Shown: positions 17,401-25,400 of the stretch, piece after piece | How the letters are laid out: each line of letters starts with the position of its first letter | Numbering within the stretch: the stretch's first letter is position 1 | Source: a virus | DNA: 25,922 nt | Direction: 5' to 3' (one strand) | IMG/VR virus record: IMGVR_UViG_3300017744_000123 | Coordinates: 1 to 25,922 of that record | Position numbers and translations under genes: made by a program | The notes under the pieces: model-generated | Seen by the model: only the letters and a program-made list of their open reading frames with translations | Databases searched by the model: none | Told to the model about the DNA's origin: nothing

Positions 17401-20400
17401 CTCTATTCATAACGAGTTGAGTAGTAGCATTAACCCGTTTAATTTGTTTTTCAAGTCCTCGAATTAATGTTCCTAATTGTTTTTGTTCTCGTTTTTGAGT
17501 AGTGTTTTGTGCTGCTTTTAATAATTCATCTTGATAAGCTTTTAATTGTTCATAACCAACATCAAGCTCTTCCATTAATGTATTGATTGTTTCTTCGTCT
17601 AATACTGTTTCATTAATAGCTTTTAATAATTTATCTTGTGTTTCCTCAACAGCTTCAACAGCTTGTTTAATTCTATCGTTGCTTGTTCTTTGAACAACTT
17701 TATTAGTAAACCAATCATAAGAATCTAATGCTTTTTCTGCTGCAGTTTTTGTTGCTGGTAATAACTCAGTTGTACCAGATAAATTTTGAATTATAGTAGC
17801 TTGAGCTTGACGAGTTCGCTCTAAACGTTTACGTTCTGATTTAGATAATTTTGGATCATTTAATTTTGTGTTAATCTCTTGAATTAGTTTAATAGCTTCA
17901 TTAACACGTTCGCTAATTTTAGTTCTTTCAGCTCTATTAGCTTTATTAATAGGAGCTCCTCGAGCTGCTCTATTTAGCTTACTGTTTGCACTTTTACGTA
18001 TTAATGCTTCTTTATCTTTTTCTTCTTTATTTAATGCTTCAACTTCTTTGTCATCAATTGCTTTTGATTTTTTAACTCTATATTCTTGTTCAAGAGCAGC
18101 TAATTCTCTAATAGTTTCGTTTTCAATTATTTTTTGTAAAATAGCAACTTGTTGTTTTGGACTACCTGATTGATAGTTTTTAATAGCAGCTTCAAGTTTT
18201 TCAATAGCTGCGTTTGTTGGGTCAACTTTGCTTAATTCATCTAAAAGTTTTATTGCAACTGATATTGGAGTTTTATCTTTGCCTTTATTTAAATTTAACC
18301 CTTTAGTAGCTTGCAGTACTTCTTTAACAATAGTAGATAATTCAGTTCCAGAGTCTTCTACTATTTCATCTAAACTTCTTGTTTCGTTTTTTCCAATTAT
18401 AGATTCTTCACCAGCTGTACGAGCTTCTTGTTCTATTTCTTGTTGACGTTCTCTAGTTCTAGCTCTATCAGAATCTAATAAAACATCTTTTGCTCCACCT
18501 AATGTTGATGTTATTGTACGGATACCACCACCAGGAATAGCTCCTGCAAACATAGAATTTACAATTCCAGATACAAATTCATTTGCATTAATATTTTTTA
18601 AATCACCTTCTTTAATTAATTCTTGAGTAACTTCTGAAACAACAAATTGTAATCCTTCAGTTACTGCTTCTATTGATGCACCTGATGCAGTTTGTTTACC
18701 AATATTAGCAAGAGCAGGAATAAGTCTTTCAATAAACTTTTTCTTAATAGCATCAGTACCTACTTTAGATGCACCTTTAGTTGCAAATAAACTGGCTGGG
18801 AATATAGCTTCTAAACTAGCTGCTGTTGAACCTCCTATAAATGACATTATTTGGGCTCTTCCATCTCTTTCACCAGCTGCTGCTACATCAAGATATATAC
18901 CACCTGTTTCTAAAACATTAGCTGCTACAAACGCTCCACTGTACTGACTTATTCTTGTTATATTAGCTATAGATTTATCTCTAGCTTCTTGGCTAATTTT
19001 TTTACTAACAAATTTATTAGCTCCTTTTTTACCTAACCAACCAAATATTCCACCTGTGCCATACATAGTAGCTATTGATGGAATTCCTTCACCAAATGTT
19101 CTACCAACTTTAGATAGTACTGCTCTTGGATTAGTCCAATCTAATTCTTCTACTGTTGGTAATATAACGCCTCGACTTCGTGCTTGTTCAAGTTCTTTAT
19201 GAGCTTTTTGCATCCATTCATTAGCTTTTTTAGTATCACCACGCCAATCAGCAATAAGCATACCCATGCCATAAACTACAGCTTGTATATTGTCATAGCC
19301 ACCCATTAATCCATTACTAATTTCAGCTAAAAATCCTTCACCATCAGGATTAGGTTGTCTAGCTATTTCATTTACGTTAGCTAAAATTTTGTCTACATAA
19401 GCTTTGTTATATTTACTAAAGTATGCAGCATTGTTAGTAATATTATTTAAACTATCATTTAAAACGTCGCCTGTTTCAGGATTAGTTAATGTACCAAGAG
19501 CTCTATTATAAATACCTACACCATCTGTTTTAATATCTACATTAACATCGCCTGTAAGTACAGATGCATCAATAGGCGGACGCATTTCATTTGCTATAAA
19601 TTTAACTTTATGTATTTTGCGTTCAATAGCTTTTAGTTTTTGTAAACTAGTATTGTCTTGTCTATTTTCAAACCATTTGTAAATACTATCAATACTACCA
19701 TCTATACCTAAAAGTACATTTTTAGCTAATCCATCAATTTCATCTTTTTCAATATTTTGAATAAGATTAATTGTTTCTGCTTCTCTGCCTTCTCTACTTA
19801 ACTCAGTTATTTTTTGTTCACCTGCTAATAAATCAGCTTCTTTATAAAATTCTTGAGTTAAAGTATCTAATTGATTTTGATACTCTTTTGGATACGGTAC
19901 AGCTTCACCTCTATTAGGTTTAACTCCATAGTCATCCCAAGTTTCACCTTTATATAATGCTTCTACTAGACGTTGAGTTTGCTTTTGTGCTTCCGCATTA
20001 AGCATTTCTTGTGTTACATAGTCTTTATTAGGCAATCCATTAACTTTAGCATAATGAATTCTGTGATAGTCGTATTTATTTTTATTATAAGGTAATAGTC
20101 TTTTATTACCTGATTCATCAATTTCGTATTTAGCTGTTTCGTAAGTATCTAAACTTTGACCTGGATCATTAGAACCTAATCTAATTATTTGTTTTTTAGG
20201 TTCTTTTCCTCCATAGAAACTTTCATAAGGACTTGTAATCTCAATAGTATCACCATCAAGAGTATCAGATTCTATTCTATTGAATACGCTATAAAAGTCT
20301 TTACTAGCAGGATCGTTTAAATATCTGTTTTCTAACGTTAGAGACGCGTTTGCTAAACTTGCTTTTTTACTATAAATTGATGCAGGAGAATTTAAATAAG

Positions 20401-20494
20401 TTTTTATTTCAAATGCTTTTTTATCAAGAGCTTCTCGTTTAGCATCAATTTTAGCCTGAAAAGAGTTTACACTTTTTTCAAATTCTGTTGCCAT
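8444..20494 (-). CDS. Giant N4-like virion RNA polymerase / ejection protein
   Basis: A 4016-residue protein with a single-subunit, T7/N4-type RNA polymerase in its middle, expected to be packaged in the virion and injected to transcribe early genes. Catalytic motifs: MKQGR (Arg1859) followed by TINQQ, for the T/DxxGR motif; MDGTTNG (Asp2016), motif A; RDIAKSPVMISNYG (Arg2123, Lys2127, Tyr2135), motif B; LIHDAKTS (Asp2420), motif C. Arg-Lys-Tyr spacing equals T7 and N4; A-to-B is 111 residues, as in N4 (94 in T7); A-to-C is 404 (392 in N4, 275 in T7). By analogy the core spans about residues 1430-2575. Residues 465-700 are Gly/Ala-rich and hydrophobic; 700-1500 are Lys/Glu-rich coiled coil; HELIH (His2943, Glu2944, His2947) with Glu3027 suggests a zinc peptidase; a hydrophobic stretch lies near 3720-3750. 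It is last in the virion gene train, and no Shine-Dalgarno is seen before the ATG. Confidence 0.9.
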   Translation of the reverse strand: MATEFEKSVNSFQAKIDAKREALDKKAFEIKTYLNSPASIYSKKASLANASLTLENRYLNDPASKDFYSVFNRIESDTLDGDTIEITSPYESFYGGKEPKKQIIRLGSNDPGQSLDTYETAKYEIDESGNKRLLPYNKNKYDYHRIHYAKVNGLPNKDYVTQEMLNAEAQKQTQRLVEALYKGETWDDYGVKPNRGEAVPYPKEYQNQLDTLTQEFYKEADLLAGEQKITELSREGREAETINLIQNIEKDEIDGLAKNVLLGIDGSIDSIYKWFENRQDNTSLQKLKAIERKIHKVKFIANEMRPPIDASVLTGDVNVDIKTDGVGIYNRALGTLTNPETGDVLNDSLNNITNNAAYFSKYNKAYVDKILANVNEIARQPNPDGEGFLAEISNGLMGGYDNIQAVVYGMGMLIADWRGDTKKANEWMQKAHKELEQARSRGVILPTVEELDWTNPRAVLSKVGRTFGEGIPSIATMYGTGGIFGWLGKKGANKFVSKKISQEARDKSIANITRISQYSGAFVAANVLETGGIYLDVAAAGERDGRAQIMSFIGGSTAASLEAIFPASLFATKGASKVGTDAIKKKFIERLIPALANIGKQTASGASIEAVTEGLQFVVSEVTQELIKEGDLKNINANEFVSGIVNSMFAGAIPGGGIRTITSTLGGAKDVLLDSDRARTRERQQEIEQEARTAGEESIIGKNETRSLDEIVEDSGTELSTIVKEVLQATKGLNLNKGKDKTPISVAIKLLDELSKVDPTNAAIEKLEAAIKNYQSGSPKQQVAILQKIIENETIRELAALEQEYRVKKSKAIDDKEVEALNKEEKDKEALIRKSANSKLNRAARGAPINKANRAERTKISERVNEAIKLIQEINTKLNDPKLSKSERKRLERTRQAQATIIQNLSGTTELLPATKTAAEKALDSYDWFTNKVVQRTSNDRIKQAVEAVEETQDKLLKAINETVLDEETINTLMEELDVGYEQLKAYQDELLKAAQNTTQKREQKQLGTLIRGLEKQIKRVNATTQLVMNRENEELSKEGTETKEAQSKASDILNSLKIDVINKTLKLSKKVEKNLTKAEKNLYKLRNQIADLHVQINPERPEILGGKSNRGVVEVYKQVIEGDKKFTGLKDYLYRAENGLPFLSAFKAFKEHHNKKLEAFKKAENLVFNEGLDTETIVYVNKDTFKVDFNDDGNSWWVNSQSLNLVGYIEKEVEYINILGEYIDGVVLNRKTKNKVKVAKNQTKKIGEKIQSEIVQDRPATNKLDNKEFTDAVEEEPGTKPKDSKKQSAAVNTKSKKEEKQETSTIDELKEKEKAATDSISKLKATIARQEAELEILKKSEILESSRSEKINELEYRINSNKALLKSFEKIQKENISKLEKAQRQELILNNVLNKFTDQFFNLAQTADNLLKVRDLFEIRDANRTTSFFATNNQTTLSSDYIKKQLIKLVNKDNPKKQNAEYIDAVTTMFTKFKKELINNVLPNLDTINTKLQNDGVMALSNPQLLLTLKNGTIPDEVIFAMMLSTMHWAAINKNISRNMPRYKIAAMLFGDPKQTYRIRSEQYDAFKDAGMSIRNATRDISNEILDILNIKGKNATEDELFVKLDLAKIDPSFNEVFTQDAIVAKRTGQALALLSIEAARFLALDTSKLKTSNNINQEKRVKGKNVSTKTSGVIVKGGFFQFHHGRYDPDLFDDNEEYLVDSKSKKIVRNTLIVRDTPATNKVLDVFKDNVNNLEAIKGSQSYLKDIFDKPVKEVQETVRDGFYPISDEHKSVVTSLQNVKHKAKENLYPLFNALTDTTLLRLNNYKNLDEVHDEKLEGKKAANKEIVEDLAILRDFVANSKNKGFYYRWNVMKQGRFQIISNTINQQRSKMMRDFFYSDNPSTVNTDMDRAVFKLAVAQAFGFKLTTLKAAELQFEMLRDTKTSVGAIIDEILKVLKTENNSLDILKSLPKEDVQRAINEGDLKVTNDKLNTLINELIDEGTIKTTMRVLEGLVALSEYNPESFVSTIYLEMDGTTNGYAIGLLQFAVGKPEELVEQFARIGINAQPGDIKDTFEKFIARGELDVYQFFSDTFYKELTKPSEQTKEELGTETLANIEVLHGKFYDMSEESGLEKLSSFARDIAKSPVMISNYGAGTPRVISNVIASIIPDLYDKLAEFQTEFNNATTNNEKKEVVDKVRAIQRHINLILKDRGLRGVNLVNRLNKKGSTENRIKKTYRNNLYGFVLADAETQVFNKYFKDLYTNAFTNTLDTLLGPLKESSDLVVQAAEIMYFGFVEAYNDAITYVDPKTNKSKKISSLATKLLVAKELKELMPQLKGYIYSEKSSGVLELINTKPELDGKYSIQIFNKGIAAPVEEKTKNWETIENRKFTTLETLTFTPNWDSPGVGAVIRAIQNRDSVGIGKIVKANPKGMLIHDAKTSSINDVVNDATILNEWFLEDGLNNRILDEMRDALETFLVKIKNKDPEYLNRINDLIQTKSHKITTLKKRLKVLKSISPITTDVAKNIKDTETEIDDFIRFVNIESIQEKLVEQIAKVNEAQSKIDLKNARSSQFYVPESVFDKSTVPTIVKKDQAGQESIDDTNNNIVTDSSAVEETPLTLEDIAKLNAEIESSQGDLKNTNLTPNNINTVPFVWEPLAKLEQQSKSKLIELAKRIQVPIENNATKEKIIQRITDSQNGLPQEPIAPIKPKFTNNKAFINRIKRMGGINPNSTLGKELKAQDITNKQMPGLFRNDSTTGELDGIPVNELIDDGLFADDDGSGYADYDWIFDRIVGEVSGELGLNENDQLINDQYENQLQQYEEEKAEYNKKKLLDNNADKLGSLLGSLEEQTTEDLKKIYTSTDLRSNLINIFESIGKMHTKSYFSEEDKSTQETHLKRVLDEIIAKAGPILDKTVVTLNKGNIKTSGHANITNNSVNVNINKFLPKSYSQQNGQEVYTHELIHILTRFILKNNPEFRRNVKRIREQVKAQIEKTEKNPYEIFLHRDSDGNIISRRDEASEIEAAKEQYDYVFVRPPADAVLDEFLAYALTNKFLVNTLKSMPSESIPLWSKDSTDNVVEKLFTMFAEMIKRFKNLLERKNKPANLEEEIFQLTKEVIEVNQSKRSSLANAVYLDKAGGIADQGNAILSDFIKRAGTKGLNIAGDKYNNMVDALTRQGKIDNFVADVLYDSKLMTLLTAKNQELIENNSEIQRVLARIYGSFRPGSLKILSSLKTDILGDVNQDFIKLLYKSNKVVDANRRAHKEITQKQLKKVFKDYKSLTEEDKRAITRVLLKTDLSVLVDTKEFTIEEVMEIIKNPDVLQNKIDEYKKGLTPYQLLQSEGLSDYMVTNKTFVNNLYLNANNIYISKPLRGKSKSKKDEIIKQIDIFVSLLALQKVGDESKKMVTVIQEREFGLNSTHNGIHALINLHMGFKRDSLERAFKNNPVLMQKGYIAQVTDSDAALRVELSNVETQIRMKSEGYQFIGNFHNIAGLKGENWGLYVIKNDPDLTRTKGVLSMTGMVGKGTNFMTINARDESSPGQLKAKLNKFTAQQLIAAQLQEAKQQTSANIDKTYKMIPLVDEDLNIVNYRFNLRQNEFENYLKQNLSFEEVLPTMYSQIEDRINSELINEEAIKLMDQYRKKAYSKNPKGFINILSADFKEEYFDHLPKQAKYEIMQRATFDNKTGKDSFLVERGFLDTIFGYVTPSISSLVPKKLAKKSATARKTQRYLKISEKFVKEMVNMATVNIVIKIPIVPAANFTSNFITSWAYGVPPDYLVKKWYEGIKELKDYRLMANELKLLDLEVLSNPALKNSSALKLKRATLVADMNKNKVAWFIDEGLFNSITEDINQNEYSYRNKMLNKLKEKGGKLVTGKVTNIANQAYIGEHTAIFKASMHFLQISDFIARYALYKYQTEEKGMDKKEAYQLMIQTFVNYDQPLNRYLGYTNDMGLILFVKYWMRIQRAGLHLMINKPLNAGIIFSGNSLLGLDIETILNSNLITGNFMPTIGGVEKILEEVFIPPGVEIMMLEGF

Positions 20495-20506
20495 TTAAGT
20501 TATTTG

Positions 20507-21811
20507 TTAGTCTGATTTTAATAAATCAGCCATAAAGGCTTTAAAACCTTTAGCTGTTAATGCTTCACCTTCTTCTCTGCTAGTAGCGTATGCACCCCAA
20601 TGAGTGTCATAACTTCTTATATTGCCACTACCACCTTCAGATTTTTCATACCAACTAAATAATTCGTTTTTTAAATCTATTTCTACTCTAGAATCTAAGA
20701 ATGCTGTTTTAGCTTCAGCTATTGTGTCACCAATAAGACTTTGACCACCTTTACCAAAATTATTAGTTTTACCATTAGAATTAGTAAATGCAAAGTCGTT
20801 AAGACCACCAAAAAGACTATTATCATTAAATGTAATGTTATCTGATGCCCATCTATCAAACATATCTCTATTACGCACATCTTGTGGTTTGTAACCTAAA
20901 GATTTTAATACTTTAGTTCTAAAGTCAGCATAAGCAGCTATATCAGCTTGAGTAGCTCCTACATCAGTTCCAGTAGCAGCAGTAAGTCCACCACTAGCTT
21001 TAGTAAAGATTCCTTGTAAACCTTTAGGTATATTGCCAATTTCTTTAAGATAGTTTTCGTTAGCTTTTGTTAAATCTTTTTGTCTTTGTAGATTTTCTTT
21101 GTGAGCTTTTTCTTGGAGGTCTAAATCAATAGCTAATTGTGCTGCAATATCTTCTTTAATTTTTAATTGTTCTGCAACACTTTTTGCTGTAGCTAATGCT
21201 TTTTCTTCTGCTATTTTAGCTTTATTCTTAAGTTCTTCTTGGCTTCTATCAAAAGCAGCTTGTAATTTTTCTTCAGTTAACTCAGCATTTTTTTCAGCAA
21301 CTTTAACATCATACCCATATTCAGTTTCAGCAAGATTTTCAGCATTAATTTGTTTAACATTTTCAATAGCTAAATTATCTTGAAAATTTTGTGCGTTAAT
21401 ACTTCTTTGTAAATTGTTATCAAATTGTTTTAATTCTTTAGATTGTTTAAATTCCCTTTCATCAATAAGTTGTTCTGATTCAGCATCTCTAGCTTCTTTA
21501 GCTAACTGCGTTGCTAGTGTTCTTTCATCAGCTCCTAAATCATAACTTTTTTGACCAATTTTTTCAAAATCTAAATAATCTTGTCCTTGAACACCTTGAA
21601 TCATTGCATCTCTTTGAGCAGTATTATCAGCTGTCATCAATTGAGCAATAAATTCTCCAGTTTCTTTATCTTTTCTATCTGTAACATATTGGTCTGCTTT
21701 AGTACCTAAACCTTCAATATTTTCACTTATTAATTGATTGTTTGCTATTAACGTTTTAATTAAATTAGCATTATCATTTCTATTTACTGTTTTCCAATTT
21801 AGGACTGCCAT
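20507..21811 (-). CDS. Putative internal virion (ejection) protein, coiled coil
   Basis: A 434-residue protein starting MAVLNW, with AGGAG 5 to 9 bp upstream of the ATG. Residues of about 95-260 are almost entirely Glu/Lys/Gln/Ala-rich helix, with long coiled-coil text such as AELTEEKLQAAFDRSQEEL. The C-terminal 170 residues are mixed and glycine-containing, with SWYEKSEGGSG and THWGAYATSREEG. No enzyme motif is seen. It lies between a gp14-like small protein and the giant polymerase, the position held by gp15 in T7-type ejection protein sets, so a role as an internal virion or DNA-ejection component is likely. The gap to the giant gene is 12 bp. This is a context-based call; sequence similarity to T7 gp15 is not apparent. 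Confidence 0.6.
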   Translation of the reverse strand: MAVLNWKTVNRNDNANLIKTLIANNQLISENIEGLGTKADQYVTDRKDKETGEFIAQLMTADNTAQRDAMIQGVQGQDYLDFEKIGQKSYDLGADERTLATQLAKEARDAESEQLIDEREFKQSKELKQFDNNLQRSINAQNFQDNLAIENVKQINAENLAETEYGYDVKVAEKNAELTEEKLQAAFDRSQEELKNKAKIAEEKALATAKSVAEQLKIKEDIAAQLAIDLDLQEKAHKENLQRQKDLTKANENYLKEIGNIPKGLQGIFTKASGGLTAATGTDVGATQADIAAYADFRTKVLKSLGYKPQDVRNRDMFDRWASDNITFNDNSLFGGLNDFAFTNSNGKTNNFGKGGQSLIGDTIAEAKTAFLDSRVEIDLKNELFSWYEKSEGGSGNIRSYDTHWGAYATSREEGEALTAKGFKAFMADLLKSD

Positions 21812-21820
21812 ATTAAACTC

Positions 21821-22390
21821 CTAAGAATAAGTCGTTGGAACGGGAGTATACAAAGGATCTCTTCCTTGTGCTTTTAACCATTGATTACGCATTTCAGCTT
21901 GGTCATTATAGTTCATAGCATTACTTGCAAAGTTTGCTCTACTATTTGCATCATTATCAGCCATTTCTTGTTTTAATAGTTTATTAGCTTGAAATCCTGA
22001 CCAAATACTTGCTAAATCGCTAGCTCCACCTGCTAAATCTGCAAATAAACCTATATTATCTTGAGTAAAATATTTTCCAAACCCTGTTGGTTCTTTACCA
22101 TAACCTAATTTTTCTGCTTCTCCTTTCCAAAAATTAGTTGCACTACCAGGTTTATTCATTCCACCTGCTAAGTTATATATAGAAAATCTATCTTCTGTTG
22201 CAGGCATATTATAAGGAGTACTTGTATTTTTATTAGTATTTAAACCCATATTTGATAGGTTTTGATAACCAGCTAAAGCAGCACTTCTTTCAGAACTTAA
22301 TCCTGAATCAAATCTTTTAAGATAAGGTGAATCTGCTGGCAAGCCTGTTTCAGAATCTACCCATCTATTATTTTTCCATATTACAGCCAT
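21821..22390 (-). CDS. Putative small internal virion protein, gp14-like layout
   Basis: A 189-residue protein starting MAVIWKNNRW. The first 110 residues are polar and Gly/Asn/Ser-rich. A hydrophobic helix, IGLFADLAGGASDLASIWSGF (about 113-133), follows, and then a charged helix, KLLKQEMADNDANSRANFASN. A helix of this kind followed by an Asn/Gln/Ala-rich helix is the usual form of gp14-like ejection proteins and other small podovirus internal proteins. AAGGA lies about 10 bp before the ATG. The 79-bp gap upstream of it (22391-22469) is very AT-rich and may hold a promoter, but I see no clear -35/-10 pair. Its stop is inside the ribosome binding site of the next gene. The role is inferred from layout and order. 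Confidence 0.55.
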   Translation of the reverse strand: MAVIWKNNRWVDSETGLPADSPYLKRFDSGLSSERSAALAGYQNLSNMGLNTNKNTSTPYNMPATEDRFSIYNLAGGMNKPGSATNFWKGEAEKLGYGKEPTGFGKYFTQDNIGLFADLAGGASDLASIWSGFQANKLLKQEMADNDANSRANFASNAMNYNDQAEMRNQWLKAQGRDPLYTPVPTTYS

Positions 22391-22469
22391 TTTTAAATCC
22401 TTGTAAAGTGGTTAATATTAAAGTTATTTATATCATACATCATAAATTAATTATTGTATATAGCTTTTA

Positions 22470-25400
22470 CTAAACTCTCATATCATTTCTTTCATAGATA
22501 TTGTCAAATTTATTTTCATATTCAAATTCTTCATATGCTAATGTTTGATAGTTACTAAAATAATCATAATACTCATTAGCCATCATTGGTAATAAATTAG
22601 CTCTATAACTTTTAACTAAAGAATTAGTATTTAATGCTGCTTCTGCATCTTCTAGCATTTGAAAAGCTTCATCTCTTGCAGTATCTATAGCTTTTTGTTC
22701 TTCTACTAATGTTGCTGTTAAGTCTTCAAGAACAACTTCAACAACATCACTTAATATATCTGTTGCTGTTCCTAATAACTCTACAATATCTTTAAATTCA
22801 GTAAAATCAATATTTCGTATATCTTTACCGCCTGCTCTATAAGCTAAAAATACTCCAACAGCAAAAGCTAATTCAGGACTTATTTTTTTAGCAATAGTAA
22901 CTACAATTTTTTTAATTACTATTTGAATAACAATCTCTCTTATCATAGCTTGTAAAGCTTGCGCTGCAGCAAATTGTCCTGTCATAAGAGCCATTAAAAA
23001 TAAAACAACTTGTACTATTTTTAACAATCCTACCCAAGCTGGTTGCTCAATTATTTGTACATCAGCTACGTATAAAGATATATGTGCACTAGCAACAAAT
23101 AAACTAGATACATGGTCATTAGGTAATGATTTAATAACTTCATAAGAAAAAGGAATCATTAGTCCTGTAGGATCAGTTAAGTCAAAATTAACCATTTTGA
23201 ATTTACTAGTTTGAGTATCAATTACTCGTAACATAGTTTTAGGTGAATGCACTGTATATGTATTCATTCCACTAATTATATTTTGATAGTATGTAAATGA
23301 TGTCCCTGTAGTAGTAGGCTCATTAGCTTTATTAACTAGCTTTAATCCAGCTGAAATTGCTAAAGGTGTCAAGACACAACGACCTTGACTACCACTACCA
23401 CCATCATTACCACTTCCACCTCCTGAACCCCCACCACCAATACTAATTTCAACATAATCATCGGTATTAGCTACTGTATGATTTACAGTGTAATAAGCAC
23501 CTCTAAGACCAGGATTACCAGAATCATCATCGTGAAACCATCCACCATCATCACCGCCTGATGCTCCACCTGCTGAATATCCTGATGCACTACCTCCAGC
23601 TGAATCGTTATGATTTTGACCACCAGTACCTTGAAAAGATGAATGTGCTCCTGAAGGTACACCATTACTACCAGGACCACCAAAAGATTCTCCAGGAAAA
23701 CCAGTTGAAGTTTCGTGAGCATTTCCTGCTCCTCCTGCTCCGCCTCCAGCAGAATATGTGTTTAATAATGTGCCTCCAGCATTATAAACTCTAGCATAAG
23801 TAGTACCACCACTACTACCATTACTACCACTACCTCCTCGTTCACCACTACCTCCTCCACCTCCTCCACCAGATATTTCAATTTTTAATGTTCCAGAAGT
23901 AGGAGGTATTTGATAAGTTGTATTACTAGTTATTTGTGTAGTAGGAGTAGCTATACGCTCATATATTTCAGATGTTCTTAAACCTCCAGAATTATTAGCA
24001 GAGTTGTCTGAATTTACTATTACTCCTGAAAAAGTAATAGCTTGTGTAGGTTGCATCCAATCAGCAGCTTCAGAAGAATAGCTAGATTGTTGTGTAAGTG
24101 TTCCAGCTATATACGCTGTTACATTTGCAAGAGTAGTACAAAAATAACCTACGTTATATGTGTTTACACCTGATGAAACATAATAAGTACTTGTTAATTG
24201 ATTACTACTATTAAATTTACTAGAGTCTGAATAATACTTTTCATATATATCTGAACCAGCACCTGCATTGTTAATAGCTGTTAAAGAATAATTAGCATAT
24301 GTAATATAAGCCCAGGTAAATGCTAATTTATAATCACCTGCAGTCACTAAAATAGTATTGTAAGGTTTTTCGTCTGAACTTGGAGTACTATCGTAAATAG
24401 CTTTAGTTACTCCTTGACCAGGAAATAAAGTACTTAAAAATCTAAAACCATAATTCATAGCAGTTTGAGATGTATCCCAAATTCTAACTCCAAAGTTTAA
24501 ATAAACGTGATCTACTTTATTTTCATAATTTGCTATGTTAGTAGCAGCAACATCTGCCATGACTTGAGTTATTATGTTTTCAGCATCTAAACCAACAGTT
24601 TTTGCTAAACCTATTATTTTATCTCGTTTAGTTGTACTTTGTCCTGAAGCATTAAAATTAGTATTGTTTAGACGTAAAGGTATTGCTGGCAATACACTTA
24701 AAGTATCACTACCTGTAGTAGTAATTTGTGTATTTGGATCATCTAATCCACTGTAAGTACCTGCACCTACTTTATATATAAATAATTTATTTACACTAGG
24801 AGCACTGTCTAAATAGTAATTTACTATGTAATGTAGTCCTGTAGGTTTATTAGGTACATTAAAACCTGTAAAGTTTGCTAATGGGTTTCCTAATCGTAAT
24901 GTGTAATTATTACTGCTACTGTTATAAACAGAATTTGAGACGTTAACTACATAATAACTACTGCTATGATAAAACGTAGATGTCTCATGTACATAAGCTT
25001 TGTTTTCTTGTAACCAATATTTTTGCCAAGGGTTTACAAACAATGTACCTAATTTAGCATTAGATATTGTGCAAGGAGCGCTATTAAGAGTAGTTAATAC
25101 CGAATCGACTTCATCATAGTCGATAGTCATTACGTTACCTTTTAAAGTTGGAAATCCTTCAAAATAGTTATTATTAGTAATGTAATCTACAAATTTTTTA
25201 ACATTGCGTTTTCCGTTTTGAAATAACGTAGCATAAAGTAAATCACTTGATATATCTCTTTCATTTATAAGTGCATTATAAATAACTTCTGCAGAAGCTT
25301 TTTTATCAGGTTTTTCAAATAAAGCTTGATTGTGTACTTCAAAAAGTTCTACATCACTATCTGCAGTTTCACCATCTTCATAACCTAATAAATTAGCAAC

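Noticed and set aside
10326-18446. Short + strand ORFs opposite the giant gene
   Set aside because: They are Ser/Phe/Leu-rich mirror images of Lys/Glu-rich coding text, without ribosome binding sites or recognisable domains.
22391-22469. Sigma-70-type late promoter in the AT-rich gap
   Set aside because: Several TATA-like hexamers occur, but none has a matching -35 at suitable spacing; AT-richness alone explains them.
23737-23743. GCTCCGC in the glycine-rich gene as a vRNAP hairpin
   Set aside because: Only two flanking bases pair; it is part of Gly/Ala codon repeats.
23483-23794. ORFs in other frames over the glycine-rich region
   Set aside because: They are rich in Leu/Val/His/Gln from out-of-frame Gly codons and have no ribosome binding site; they are shadows.
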